Part shown: piece after piece, positions 10,896 through 22,200 of the stretch
How the letters are laid out: every line of letters begins with the position of its first letter
How positions within the stretch are numbered: position 1 is the first letter of the stretch
The notes under the pieces: model-generated
What the model saw: only the letters and a program-made list of their open reading frames with translations
Database searches by the model: none
Told to the model about the DNA's origin: nothing
Assembly: GCF_034190915.1 (NCBI RefSeq)
Contig: NW_026947502.1
Span: forward strand, 5,626,785-5,690,784
Direction of reading: 5' to 3'
From: Cavia porcellus
Taxonomy: Eukaryota > Chordata > Mammalia > Rodentia > Caviidae
Length of the DNA: 64,000 nucleotides
Translations under genes and position numbers: made by a program

Positions 10896-12894
10896 CTGCC
10901 CCTGCCCACCCCCCAATTCCCATCCTTCATCTTCCTATACACCCCACCTCTGCATGAAGCCTCTGCAGACGCAACTGCACCCAAACCCACCCTCAGGGCC
11001 CTCCTTCCTCAGAGCTCTTCCCAGCCACTCATGCTGGTCCCAGAGGTCCCCAAGCTAGAGCTCTCACTCTTCAAACTCCAAGGAGGCTCCAGGAAGCCAG
11101 CGGGACACAGCTGGTCCATGTTAATACTTCTGCAAGTCATTCAGGCTAACAACAAGATCCTCAGGAAGAATTCCATCTCCCAGAAGGCGGTGTCCTTTCA
11201 TCAAAGTCAATACTTAGGGTATTTCAGAATCATTTGTCATTCTAGTGGCCCAGTTATCAACTCCTCATCGTGTAAATATATTCCTCTGGAACTAAGAACT
11301 GTTTCTTGTGGTTATCTAAGGAAATTGTTAAATACTAGTGTTGAATAGAACAGTTGTCAAACCTGGCTTGGGAGTGCCCCATAGAGTAGGAATTAAATGT
11401 TCTCTTCACCTAGCCATATTGAACAGGCGAGGTGCTACGGCCAGTCATTAGAGAGACAGATGCTCCTCGTTCTGCTGGGCAGTTATAACAAGAGACACAA
11501 ACTCTGACAACAGATGGAGGGGAAGGAAACGAGACTCATTGTAGAGAAGCAGGAATTATTGACCGTCTGAAAGATATTGGGCAAAATAGACTACACATAG
11601 GATAAATAGTCTTTTTACAAAATGCTTTTGGGAAACACAACAGCCATTTCTCCCTTCTCCGCCCATAGCTATCAGCCAGGGCGAAGCAGATACGCGTTTC
11701 CCCTGAAAGCTGTCTGAAGTGGTGCGTGGGCTCTGGAATCTTCGTCTAACAAAGTCTAATGGGTCAGTTGCTAATGGAGTCAGACAAAGACAGACTCATG
11801 GAGGGGTCAGCAATGTCATGCTTTCTCCTCAGCTCTGCTTTTAATGGGGCCCAGAGTCTGAGGGGGTGGCAGAGGCTGTGGCAACAGAGGCAGCCACGGT
11901 CTAGTCTCGTCCTCCCAGACGCACACTCGAGAAGGCTGCCCACCTGGGATGTGAAGCCAAGCAAGGATCCACAAAGGAGGACACAGAGGGAGACCAGCAA
12001 AGGGAATGGGCTGGCTTTGCCCTGTCCGCTAAAATCACTCGATACACAATACACTAACCAGTGTTAATATACACCATCATTTTATTCCTTTTTGTTTATA
12101 AAAAAAAATGTTTTAAAGTTAAAAAAAAATTGAATCCTTGAACCGAGCCAAATTTGGGGTAGAATATTAGAAAGCAAAGGAGAATCTCCAACTCAAAAGA
12201 GCAAAATAGCCAGCTTGCGACTCACACGACACCCCTGCGGACTCCTAGCTCAGTATCCTGGGAGCCAGCGTGAAGGCAGCAGAGGCAGCTGCACCCCGGT
12301 GACTGATGGTGTCCCGTAGCCCCTGGGCCATGATCGCCCCCTCAGGCAGATTTCCTTTCCCAAGATGGAAGATCTCTTCCAGTGCCTATGAACAGTGCTT
12401 ATTGGTCACCATGCAGGGCCTGTGAGGACAGGGGGTATGAGATGAGAGCCAGTGCTGGCTGTGCAGATGTCCAGAATGGCAGAGAGAAAATTCACAGCCT
12501 GCAGCCCACCAGCCGGCTTCCTCTCCTAACGAGGCCAAGTGCACAGTTACTTTCTCACACTCCGAGCCCCGTACCTCCTTTCTTTATGTGAATGTCGGCC
12601 TGCAAGGAAGAAAACACAAGAGCTCTTTCCGATTCTCACAAAAATGAGTCAAACTAGGATCATTGTAAAATAACCCCTGTAAAAGAAAACTGCACCCCGA
12701 CGGGCCAGCTGGCCGACAGAATCACAAAAAGTAAATGTGTTACAACTCAAAAAAATAAAAGAGGGTCCTCTTTGTGGTCTCTTCAGAACCAGAGGTTCAC
12801 AATTCACAGCAAAAGCCAAAAAGGCAATCAAGGAGTCACGGATTAGAGAAGCAGCCTACTGCTGCTCTCTGCCCAGTGTCCAAGCCACACATAC

Positions 12895-12895
<1 letters not shown>
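10896..12895. other. Unique sequence, no gene recognised
   Basis: The 162-codon frame starting at 10860 begins inside the LTR and shows no domain, so it is not called as a gene. Short A-rich runs occur near 12103 and 12121. Nothing else is recognisable. Confidence 0.45.

Positions 12896-12933
<38 letters not shown>
12896..12933 (+). repeat. Uninterrupted poly(A), 38 bases
   Basis: This is a pure run of 38 A. It could be the tail of a retroposed sequence, but the bases just upstream match no SINE I know. The poly-lysine and poly-phenylalanine frames crossing it are artefacts of this run. Confidence 0.97.
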
Positions 12934-12934
<1 letters not shown>

Positions 12935-13232
12935 CCATGTAGAAGCCACAGGCCGGCTCAGGAGAATGAGACCCCGCCCAAGCCACATAAGCAAGGGGTA
13001 GTCGGGCACAACTGGCGGACTGGGCCAGTTCTGGCCAGCGATGTTGCAGTTCTCACAGCCAAGGCATTTTCTTCCAACTTTCCTTAAATAAAGGATGGGG
13101 GATCCAAGATTTGTCAGTCTTGGGGGACTCATGCTGCCTGGCTCACCCATCAAACTGGCCACCACTGAGCTGGAGGAGGCTCTCAGGCACTTGCACAAGC
13201 AGCTGAGTTAAGACAGGACCATTATTACCAGG

Positions 13233-13251
13233 GGCCAGCAGGGGGCACTGG
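13233..13251 (+). promoter_or_regulatory. CTCF-like binding motif, forward
   Basis: The 19 bases ggccagcagggggcactgg match the core CTCF consensus (CCASYAGRKGGCRS) at essentially every informative position on the plus strand. Binding in vivo is inferred, not shown. Confidence 0.6.
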
Positions 13252-13325
13252 ATGGCAGGGTCCATCCAATATGGCACCCAGGGACTCTGCTCTTAGGCTT
13301 ATGCCTTCTCTCTCTGGGCCTTTGT

Positions 13326-13362
13326 GTCTGTGTCTGTCTGTCTGTCTCTCTGTCTGTCTGCT
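13326..13362 (+). repeat. (GTCT)n microsatellite
   Basis: An imperfect tetranucleotide array of gtct/gtctct units. It generates the serine/leucine-rich frame on the plus strand and the Arg/Gln/Thr-rich frame on the minus strand, neither of which is a gene. Confidence 0.9.
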
Positions 13363-15189
13363 TGCCTTCCTATGTACGCAGTGATCCAGAGGGCCAGACA
13401 GTCTGCAACTATACCCAACCTTTTCACTCAACCCTGTAGCATGAGATCATGCGTCACTGTCTGCGAGCACACAAACATCATGAATCATCGTATAAACCAG
13501 TGGTTTAAACCACAAACCAAGGAAGCAGACAAACCAGGGTGCAAACTGCAGTTGTACCCCTTCACTTCTCTATGCTACGGTTTCTACGTCTATGAGGTGG
13601 GGTAAGGCAAACGCAGTAAGGAAGTGCCTGTGAGTATTAGCACGTGATTAACAGCAGGGAGCCAGGCAGGAAGTCCCACTATTCCGCATCAACCCTGAGG
13701 GTGCTGACCTAAAGGTCTTCTGCCACCACAAGAGGCAATTTATACACAGCACACCGAGGTATCAGAAGCAGACAGAAGAATCAGATTTACAGTTCAATCA
13801 GCCAGCCCTTGCCAAGAGGGCCAACTGGAAACATCTCCGGAAGCCTGTTTGTAATTCTGCAATACATTAGTAAAGAAACAAATATAAGCTATCATCTTTT
13901 ACAGAATATGAATTTTATTAGAAATAATATCTCCTCAAAATAGAACTTATAATGATTAAAATTTCACATTGCGTGTGCACACACACACAGACAGAGAGAG
14001 ATCAAATTGGCCAGATAAAATTTCAATCTGCAAATATTTGTCCAGGAAAATTGGATTCAATAGAAACAATAGTCACAAAAGAAAATTCACAATGGTAGAA
14101 GTTATCATGGATACAATTTGATGGATATATTAAATCCTCTCTGTACAATTTACAGAAAACAATTAAAGGCACTGAAATAATTTTAATAAAATAAAAGTGT
14201 TAGAAATAAACTTACAAGACAGGATAGGAACTGATCAGGAATCATAAGGCTTAATGAAGCTCACTTCAGAAAATTCACTACATTTGCATTCATAAACTCC
14301 AAAATACCAGGGTCAATTCATCCAGGGGAATGGTCCCACTCTGGGGGGGGGGGCAGAAGCCAGTAGAGGGCAGTATCCTGAGCCCAGTATCCTGAGCCCA
14401 GTGGCGCCCAAGCACACAGATGGCGCTGCTCTAGTTGATTCTGCTCTAACTCTGGAACCTTCCACTTAAGGTGGCCATGTCTGGCCACTGTCCATGTTCC
14501 CAGCATTCCCCAGCACCACCCACGGATCCCGTCCACTTTTCCAGCCATCCTTCCCACCACTGCCCTGCCCTTTAGTCCAACCCTCTTCATCTGGGCTCCA
14601 CGCAGTATGGTTCTCGCCTTGTCCCGCTTCCTTCCCGCCTTCAAGCCCCGGTCTCGGCCCCTCCTGCGTCCCCTCCTGCCTTTCCTGACAGGCTTTCCCT
14701 ACCAAGCCCACCAACAACCTCTGTGTTGCCAAACCCGACAGGAACTCTCGGATCTGACTGTCACCGTATGATGGAGGGTGGCACGTTCATAGATCCTGAG
14801 GATCAGGATAAGGACATCTTCCAAGGTCATTCTCCAGCCTCTGAAAAAAATATTTGCCAATATCTGAGGCCAAATCCCTATTCTCCAACCATGTAATGCT
14901 GTTCTCTGAGTCATGGCCTGTGGTCGCTTGGCTGCTTCTCCCTGCCCCTGGTCCCATCAGTGTGGGTCATGTGACTTGGCTCACCCTAGGGAAGGTTAGC
15001 AGAAGGGAGGTGAGCAGAGGCTGGAGGACCTGTGGAGTAGCTTAGCACGGCTCCTGTGCTCCCATCCACTCTGGGAAGACACCTCTCGCCTGCCGGCTGC
15101 TGCCTTTTGAGCCAAGACCCAGAAGGAACACGCATCAAACAGACCTAAATCCAACCTGTGACTTGGGGTGCTCACCCCCCACTACTTAG
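13363..15189. other. Mostly unique sequence, no gene recognised
   Basis: No coding exon is supported. Small items are an 11-G run at 14343-14353 and a 15-bp tandem duplication ('cagtatcctgagccc' twice, about 14371-14400). A possible very diverged MIR lies near 13520-13660. The 13860-14290 interval is AT-rich and lacks recognisable structure. Confidence 0.4.
14359..14376 (+). promoter_or_regulatory. CTCF-like binding motif, forward
   Basis: The bases gccagtagagggcagtat fit the CTCF core well (CCAG-T-AGAGGGCAGT) on the plus strand, in the same orientation as the motif 1.1 kb upstream. It sits just after the G run. Confidence 0.5.
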
Positions 15190-15425
15190 CCAAGTCAGAC
15201 ATATTGAGTTAAATCACATTCAAAATACATGTGTTTTGTTTAACTCAATATAATTAAGATCCTATCATTTTAATGCACACTCAATATATCCATATATTTT
15301 TTTCTATATGACATCTTTAAAATTCAGTGCATATTTTACAAGCAGTGCACCTCATTTTGGACCTAGGGCCCCACAGCCACAGTGGACAGTGGCTAAAGCA
15401 CTGGATGAACAGGGCTAACCCCTAG
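15190..15425 (+). mobile_element. Probable hAT-type DNA transposon relic
   Basis: The stretch 'catctttaaaattcagtgca', 'tattttacaagcagtgcacc', 'tcattttggacc' and then 'cagtggacagtggctaa' resembles a common nonautonomous MER element of placental mammals. That element reads 'gtctttgaaatc.ggtgtgta', 'tttacacttacagcacatct' and a 'ggctagtggctac' end. The resemblance is partial and the sub-family is not assigned. Confidence 0.4.
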
Positions 15426-15434
15426 CTTTAGAAA

Positions 15435-16360
15435 TGTGGGGTACTACTCAATCCAAAAATGGGTAGCTGAGATCAATATTCTCACATGAGACGTTATTTA
15501 TGAAATACAAGTTGCAAATAAGTATATGAAAAAATGTTCAGCATCACCAGTCATTCAAGAAATGCAAATTGAAACAACACTGAGATGACAACTCACTCCA
15601 GAAATGGCTAACATCAAGCATGACAAATGCTGGAGGGCTGTGGGGGGAAAGGACGCCTTGAGTTGGTGGGAATGCAGACTGGTGCAACCACTGTGGAAAC
15701 CAGTGTGGAGAGTCCTCAAAAAACTAGGACAAGAGCTTCCATTGAACTCAGCCATTCCCCTGCTGGGTATTTTCCCAGAAGAATTTAAACATCATACCAC
15801 AGAATTATATGCACACTCATGTTTATAGCTGCACAATTGGTAATAGCTAGATCTTGGAAACAACCCAAATGCCCATCAGCTGAGGAATGGATAACAAATG
15901 ATGTAGTATTTTTATACAATGGAGTACTACCCAGCTATAAAGAAGGACACACTAAAGGCTTTTACAGGTAAATGGATGCAACTAGAAACCATTCTCATCA
16001 ATGAAATAAGTCAGACTCTCGCTATAAACACCATATTGTTTCACTAATGTAAGAAACTGAAAGAGTAAATAAGATTCAAAATTACAATAGATATAGTGAA
16101 AGGGAAAGAAACTACTCAAAGGGAAATCATATTATTTGATCAGTTTTGCATGCCTGTATCTGGCAACCTGAGCAACTATTTTGAAGGTAACTATGCCATA
16201 TGAAAACCATTGCTAAATTCCCATCGTCTTGGTTTGCAATCCTATATCACTATTGTTTTTGTGGTTCCTCTTGTTGTTGTTTTGCTTTGGTTGCTGGCTT
16301 TGTTTGTTTTTTTATTTTTCTGCGGGTTTTTTCTCTTTAAAAGAAAAAAGAAGTGCAGAG
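15435..16360 (+). mobile_element. 5'-truncated L1: ORF2 C-terminus and 3' UTR
   Basis: From about 15435 ('tactcaatccaaaaatgggt') the DNA follows the last part of L1 ORF2. A surviving frame near 15604-15828 reads WWECRLVQPLWKPVW and later AIPLLGIFPEE, typical of the ORF2p C-terminal region. Nucleotide landmarks continue through 'caatggagtactacccagct' and 'aatgaaataagtcagactc'. After about 16080 comes a 3' UTR containing 'caactattttgaaggtaact' and a T/G-rich segment, ending in a short A-rich tail ('ttaaaagaaaaaag') near 16354. Frameshifts and stops make it dead. It is 5' truncated, the normal outcome of target-primed reverse transcription. Confidence 0.87.
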
Positions 16361-16831
16361 CACTTTAAGTCACAACTTTCTTCACTTCTGAGTCTTAACT
16401 AACACTGAGGAAACAGGAAGAGCTTGGCCTTCGCTGTAAATGTTTGCCAAGCTAACAGAGCCCAGAGGTGCCACCTTGGGGAGCACTCAGAATGCTAGGC
16501 AGGACGGTTGGGGCTACCCAGAGCCAGCTCTCAGAGGGAGTCCAAGAAACTGAGAAACACAGACCTCAGAGCGTCTCAGACACTGGTTAATCCAGAGACA
16601 CATCATTTGTATGATTTTCACATAAATTGGAACACTGAAGTCAAAAGGTGGTAACTTCACATGTGTACAATATGAAGTAAAGCTTATCAATTTGTATGCA
16701 CTACAAGGACCTCAAATCCAAGGGCTTGGTTCATTTGAAAGGCAGTCAAATCTCACCACTATGGGATGAACGCAGCCTCCAGCCCTGCGAGAACCAGTAA
16801 CACGATTCATGATGCATATTGTATGCACAAT
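16361..16831. other. Unique sequence, no gene recognised
   Basis: This lies between the L1 tail and the TG microsatellite. Nothing recognisable was seen. Confidence 0.5.
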
Positions 16832-16835
16832 CTGT

Positions 16836-16876
<41 letters not shown>

Positions 16877-16896
16877 TGTCTGTCTGTCTGTGTGGT
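16832..16896 (+). repeat. (TG)n/(TGTC)n microsatellite
   Basis: A TG array with a (TGTC) tail and a following GGT run. It abuts the SINE at 16897 and probably grew from the tail of that minus-strand element. The Val/Cys-rich and His/Thr-rich frames here are artefacts. Confidence 0.95.
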
Positions 16897-17045
16897 GGTG
16901 GTGGTTGTAATGGAGATTGAACCCAGGGCATTCATACTGAGCTGTATTCCTAGCCCGTTTTCATTTTTATTTTGTGATAGGGTCTAAGTCATTAAATTGC
17001 TCTGTCTGGGCTTTAAATTGCTATCCTTTTCTTTGTTTTAATTGG
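16897..17045 (-). mobile_element. B1-ID dimeric SINE
   Basis: The plus strand shows 'ggagattgaacccagggcat' (ID B-box side), 'ctgagctgtattcctagccc' (ID 5' end), a T-rich linker, then 'tttgtgatagggtctaagtc' and 'ctctgtctgggctttaaatt' from a diverged B1. Read on the minus strand this is B1, linker, ID, as at 1440-1580. Its tail side is the TG/GGT microsatellite. Confidence 0.68.
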
Positions 17046-17081
17046 TTGTTTAAAAAATTGTGCAAACAGCTATAATATTGA

Positions 17082-17715
17082 TATAGGGGAATGAAACTCC
17101 CAACCTACTAGATCTCTGGTATGAATTCGTGTTCTCTAACCTCGAAGAATGAATTTTAGGAACAACGGAGGTGACGAGCAGAATATATTTATTGAGAGAA
17201 AGAAAGCTTCTGTCTGAGAGACAGAAGGGGTCCCGAGCAGGTTGCCAAAGACAATGGCTTTTCTAGGGACTTCTATAGAGCAAAGACACAAGGTGAGAGG
17301 GGCCTAGGATGGAGAAAACATGGTAACTCGCCAGGCAGGCAGACATGAGGTGGGACAGAACTATGGTCAGCTAGTAAGATCAGTCATTCAGGTAAAATTG
17401 ACAAATCAGGCACAGATGGGGAAGCGAGTCTCCTAGCAAGTGGGCATGCTTAAAGAGCAGTGACTCTTCCTGTAGGGGGTTGGGATGGTGACTCCTGGCT
17501 TCCTCAAAGTGATCCATACCTATTTAGAATATCAATCCCTGATGTCTATACTTTGGGCGTGGTTGCATTTCTTTGGCCTTTTATCCTAGGATCTGGCTTA
17601 AAGCAGAAGTGTCTGTCTCCTCCAAGATTGCAAAGGTATCTGGGCTCCTGCACTGGCTCCTTCCAGGGCCCAGCCCTGTCTGATTGCCGATATCCTAACT
17701 CAGCTGCCTGGAACA
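17082..17715 (-). mobile_element. Solo LTR of an endogenous retrovirus (family copy 2)
   Basis: The minus strand begins TGTTCCAGGCAGCTGAGTTA at 17715 and ends near 17082. It is homologous over about 634 bp to the plus-strand LTR at 800-1435. It keeps an AATAAA poly(A) signal (plus-strand 'tttatt', 17188-17193) just before 'tatattctgctc'. The terminal TACA of copy 1 is TATA here. No internal retroviral sequence is adjacent and no clear target duplication is visible. The 121-codon plus-strand frame at 17460-17825 lies largely antisense to this LTR and is not a gene. Confidence 0.82.
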
Positions 17716-17835
17716 ATATGCTTACCATGTACGAGGCCCTGCACTCAATCCTGAACCGATTTCATCCTCTGTCCCATTGTCCCAGTCCTACAGACAGCAC
17801 CACTGCGACAACCCAGGCAGGCTGAGAGTCAATGC

Positions 17836-18235
17836 CATCACTGACCCATCAAAGTAGTCTTATTATCAATAACCATTCAGGAAAATCATCATTCAAACAA
17901 GATTGCACTCAAAATATAAATGAAAATATAAAATACTTCTAGAATAAACATAAGGAAAAAATAAGAGGGAGGGATAAGACCTAAACAAATTCGACAATCA
18001 AATTTACTATGCTGGGTGCAAGAGAAGATTTAAATCTGTGTTCTTGCACCAAAAAAAATCAATACTCTTCTCCTCACATAAAGGTAAAGATGTTACTTCT
18101 CTTCAAAATAATTATAAATTCAATGCAGATTCAATGAAAAATCCCAAGGGATATTTACAACATATGTCTACAAGTCATTGATATTCTTAGTAAATAAAAA
18201 GCTCTTACAAGTCAGTAAGGGAAAGAAAAACACTC
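17836..18235 (+). mobile_element. Old L1 ORF2 fragment, 5' part of split copy
   Basis: AT-rich sequence with L1 ORF2-like landmarks: 'gattcaatgaaaaatcccaa' and then 'aagctcttacaagtcagtaa' followed by 'gggaaagaaaaacac'. The L1 breaks exactly where the MLT1 LTR begins and resumes at about 18728. It is diverged with no open frame. Confidence 0.58.
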
Positions 18236-18727
18236 TGTATTAGTGATCTGCTGCACATGGTTCACTCCAAAATTTAGCTGCCTGAAACATCAATGAACAT
18301 GTATTATCTTACACAATTCTAAGGGTCAGGAAATTTGGAGGTGCTTACCTACGTGGCCCTGGCTCAGGCATCCTACGAGCTTGCAGTTAACTAGAAAGCA
18401 GGGTACCATCATCTCAAGGATGGCTGGCTGGCACGCTGGTTGCCTGTTCATACGAGATGTTAGGTGCTCTTCCTGTGACTCTCAGTTTTTCTCTGCAGAG
18501 TTTCTTGCAAATATGGCAGCTGTCTTCCCCTACAGAAAATGAATCTAGACAGTGGAAACTGCAATGTCTTTTTTATAACAGAACTTGGAAGTCACATATT
18601 TCTTCTGCCAGACTCCATTCTTGAGAAGTAAATTACTAAGTCCAACCCACATTCAAGGGAAGGCAATTAGGTTCTGCCTTTTGAAAGGAAGAACAGCAAA
18701 GAGTGTGTAGGCATGTTTTAAAACCAT
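18236..18727 (-). mobile_element. MLT1-type MaLR LTR inserted in older L1
   Basis: Read on the minus strand the order is typical of MLT1: 'aaaaagacattgcagtttcc', 'gacagctgccatatttgca', 'gcctgagccagggccac', 'tttcctgacccttagaattg', 'tgtaagataatacatgttca', 'ttcaggcagctaaattttgg' and a terminal 'cactaataca'. The tetranucleotide actc occurs immediately outside both ends (18232-18235 and 18728-18731), consistent with a short target duplication. No internal region is present. Confidence 0.82.
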
Positions 18728-19210
18728 ACTCGTACACAAATAGGGAAATGTGCAAAAGACATAAACAGGAAATTCAGAAAAGACTAATAAGCATATGAAA
18801 ACTTTAAAGTTTGCTAATAATCACAGAGATGCAAATTAAGCCAACATGTCATGAGATGAACCAAAATGAAGACTGACAACAGTTTCTGTTGGTGATGGTA
18901 TGGAAAGGGGGCCCTGCTGTATGTGCTTAGTGAGACCACAAATTGGCACAACCTTTTTGGAAAAATGTGACCATTCATATTGACAGCCTTCAACATACAA
19001 CAGCCTTTGACCTAACCATTCCACTCTGGGAATGTATCCTAACCAACAATAACAACAGCAAGTCAAAACTATTGTCAAGGATATATCCACCCAACAATTT
19101 ATTGTAGCATTGTTTGTAACACAGAAGACATTCATCCAACAATAGGGTCTAGTAATTTGTGATATATACAAAGACAACGTTATGCAACTATAAACATTTT
19201 TAACATACAT
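18728..19210 (+). mobile_element. Old L1 ORF2 fragment, 3' part of split copy
   Basis: This resumes the L1 interrupted at 18235: 'gtgcaaaagacataaacagg', 'gatgcaaattaagccaacat', then 'tttgacctaaccattccact' and 'ctgggaatgtatcctaacca', the ORF2 C-terminal coding order in decayed form. It ends near 'gcaactataaacatttttaa'. Confidence 0.65.
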
Positions 19211-22200
19211 AACTTAGGCACAATGCAATCCTATTTCCAAGGTTCTCAAACTGTGAGCCACAGTGCTGCAGGATGCTGGGCAACGTCACACAATGCTGAT
19301 GGATATTTCAGATTCTGGCAGCAGGACGTGGTGCTACTTCACATTTTGGGTGCCTTATGAACTACTATTATGAGTTAGTTGACAGTTTCCACACTCCATG
19401 ATTTTACATTCTTTTGTAGAAGAGATGAGCAGTAATTTTCATGTTACCCATTATCCTTTTCTGTTAAAGGATGGCAGAAAAAAATACATTAGATGGCAAG
19501 ATGTGTTTTGTCCTTAGCTGCTATGGGACAGCCAGACAGCCAAGCGCTTTTTCTCCTACTGTCCCCCTGCATCCCGCCACAGCTTCCCAGACCTTGCAGG
19601 AAGTCTGTGTGAGCAGTGGGAGAAGGGGGCTGCTCCTGGTGTCTACACGGGCTGGGAGGGGCAGGCTGTGTGCAGAGCAGCACCGCTGCCATAGCCGCAT
19701 CCTCCAGGAGGTCAGGCCAGGGATGCAGCACGGCCAGGATAACGGCAAGTCCTCCAGTGGCAAATGGAAGCCACAGCCTCGGGGGTCCAGAGCCATGAGG
19801 TGGCCCCTGGGTTTCCACTGCTCTAACCTCACCAGAGCTGTGGGGAAAGGGGCAGGGCGCCTGCTTTGCAGCAGTCATAGACTGTCCGGGAGCTTCCTTA
19901 TCCTCTCCACTGTCTGCTGCCTCGGTGGTCACTGTACAGGGACAAAGGTCCCTGAGACTGCAGGAATAGGTGACCCTGGGTCTGCAGCCCAGTTACTACA
20001 GCTGCAGCACACCTAGGACTTCTCACCTGCCCGCAGGTGCCCAGATGGGCCATCTCCACTTCAAGGTGAGGGGGCAGCTCTGTTAGCACGCCAGGTGTCA
20101 CATGGGCTTGGGCTTTTAAAAAACAAAGGCCAACAAATCAGCCAGCGGACTCCTGCTTTGCCCTGCCATGCCATGGAGGCAACAAAGCCCCAAGCCTGTC
20201 GCCTGCTGGAGTGGGAGAAGGTAGAGATTTAAAAAGAAATCCTGGAGAGGAAAAATAAAAAAACAAGAAAAATGAACGTCTCAGACTATGATTCAGTTCA
20301 TAGGCAACATTTGTTCCGCCATGATGGCTTGATGTGCTAGCGAAGCAGAGGAGCAGTGAGCAGTATTTCATCCTCTGACCTTCAGATTCAAGTCACGCTA
20401 TAAAACGGAGTGGCACGGCGGGCTCCGGGCAGAGGGATGTGGAGAAGTGATCCTCGGGCCCAGCATGGCGGAAGCGCCTTACACACCAGCGCCATCCCGT
20501 TAGAGCCAAGCCACAATTGATCATCACAACAAATCAGTGTGAGTGAGGTCCCTTCCACGGCTCTGTACAAACCGGCTTGGTAATGAAATATGAGCTTGTG
20601 AAGTTTCTCATTTTGTACCATTCTGACATTTCTTGCAATGTGATTAAAATATAATAAGATCAAATAGAAAATACTGTTTGCTCAATCACCTCCAAACCTA
20701 ACACAGTCAACAGTCCAATTCCATCCAGGAAGAAGTCATTTCCAAGACTCCATAAAGAAGCCTACATTTAAATTTCATGTTCTCTGCTGTTACTGTGAAA
20801 AATTACACATTTTAAGTATAGGACAAATACAGGGCAGGCCAATTCTTGTTATAATAAATTTTATTCCAACGTTCTCAGTAAATAAAATCTCCAAGCCCCA
20901 GCCAATGAATGGCTGCTAAGGTTCATTCAATAATACATAATTCCATTCCAAATAATGATTTGTTCAATTCCTTTGAAGTCTAATTCAAGTCCCATTTCCC
21001 CTTGAGAAAGCCTGGATCCCAACTATTGTTTCCTTCTTCTGCACCTCTCAGAGCATACATGACCTTCAAAGTGTGTCTCGGCTGCTAGACATGCATCCTT
21101 TCTCTTCCCAGCTTGATGGGCAGCGCCTCAAGGTCCATGGCCCTTCGTCCCTTCCTTTAACATCACCTGGTGAGCCTGGATTCTCGGGTACCCAGCCAGG
21201 GTTAGACAGGCTGCAGGTGCTTGACAGTTATTTATTGATTGAAAGAGACCCATAATGACGGCATTTAACCCCCGGCAGGCTTTCTGCCCATCTATCTCCG
21301 GCGCTAGGAGTCCACATCCCACGAGTCTTTCTGGTGAAGACATTATGTTATCCTCTGGGACCTCGACACGCACAATCATTTCACACATTGTCGGCTACAC
21401 TATTAATTTTCTTACTGTCAGAGACAGTTAAGGGAGCCTTTGTGGAAATGTCTAAGGATTTGCAAAATGGAAGCCTGTTTGTTTGGCTTCCCTTGACACA
21501 TGGGCTTAGGCACTGTGTGAGTGTAAGAACTGCAGTGAGCTCTATGATTTACGGATAATTGACTGGGAGAAAAGAACACAACTTAGAAAGACAGCATTCG
21601 CTCAATGTGCTAGTAATCGGCAGTGCATGGACCACCTAAAGGACAAACCTAGTGTTGAGGCTGGATTCTCCTAGATCTACATCACTCTTTACCCTAACAA
21701 ACCATAGGTTAGGTCAGCCCTGGACCTATGTGCCCACGGCCCAGAAAAGGGCTCTCTCCACACTTTCAAATGGATCAGACAGGTGACAGTACAGGCCAGC
21801 TGACAGCATGTCAGCCTCTGGACACACAGCCTGGGTCTCCAAGCAGAGCAGGAGCCCCAGATCATAGCTCCAAACTTTTATTTCCACTTGATTTCGGCCA
21901 TAACCCCAGGATTAACCTGGACCAGTGATTTTAAATTCTGAGAGGATTCTTCAAAACCAATGTCCTAGCCCTGTGCTTCTGTTAGCATGCATGTGCTTAA
22001 AGCAGTAATTGGAGAAACCTACTCAGACTGACTTTAGCAATGAAGGGAACTTAGGGAACCATCTACTCAGAAATTCCAGAGCCATTTCTCATAACTTCTC
22101 TTTGCTGCACTCAGATCCTTCATCAGATCCTTCCCTTGTCACAAAATGACTTCCAGCAGCAACCAGGACTCCACATCCTGCTTTTCACAGCCACAGGGGA

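Noticed and set aside
12330..12350. CTCF-like site near 'cgccccctcaggcag'
   Set aside because: The minus-strand match breaks at key positions of the CTCF core, so it is weaker than the three reported.
12737..13198. Poly-Lys and poly-Phe frames
   Set aside because: Caused by the 38-base A run at 12896-12933.
15604..15828. Open frame with a conserved-looking protein segment
   Set aside because: It is recognisable as the L1 ORF2 C-terminus in a truncated, frameshifted copy, so it is annotated as a mobile element and not as a gene.
19471..20016. 181-codon plus-strand frame
   Set aside because: A 147-codon and a 103-codon antisense frame occupy the same GC-rich DNA. No domain is recognised in any of them.
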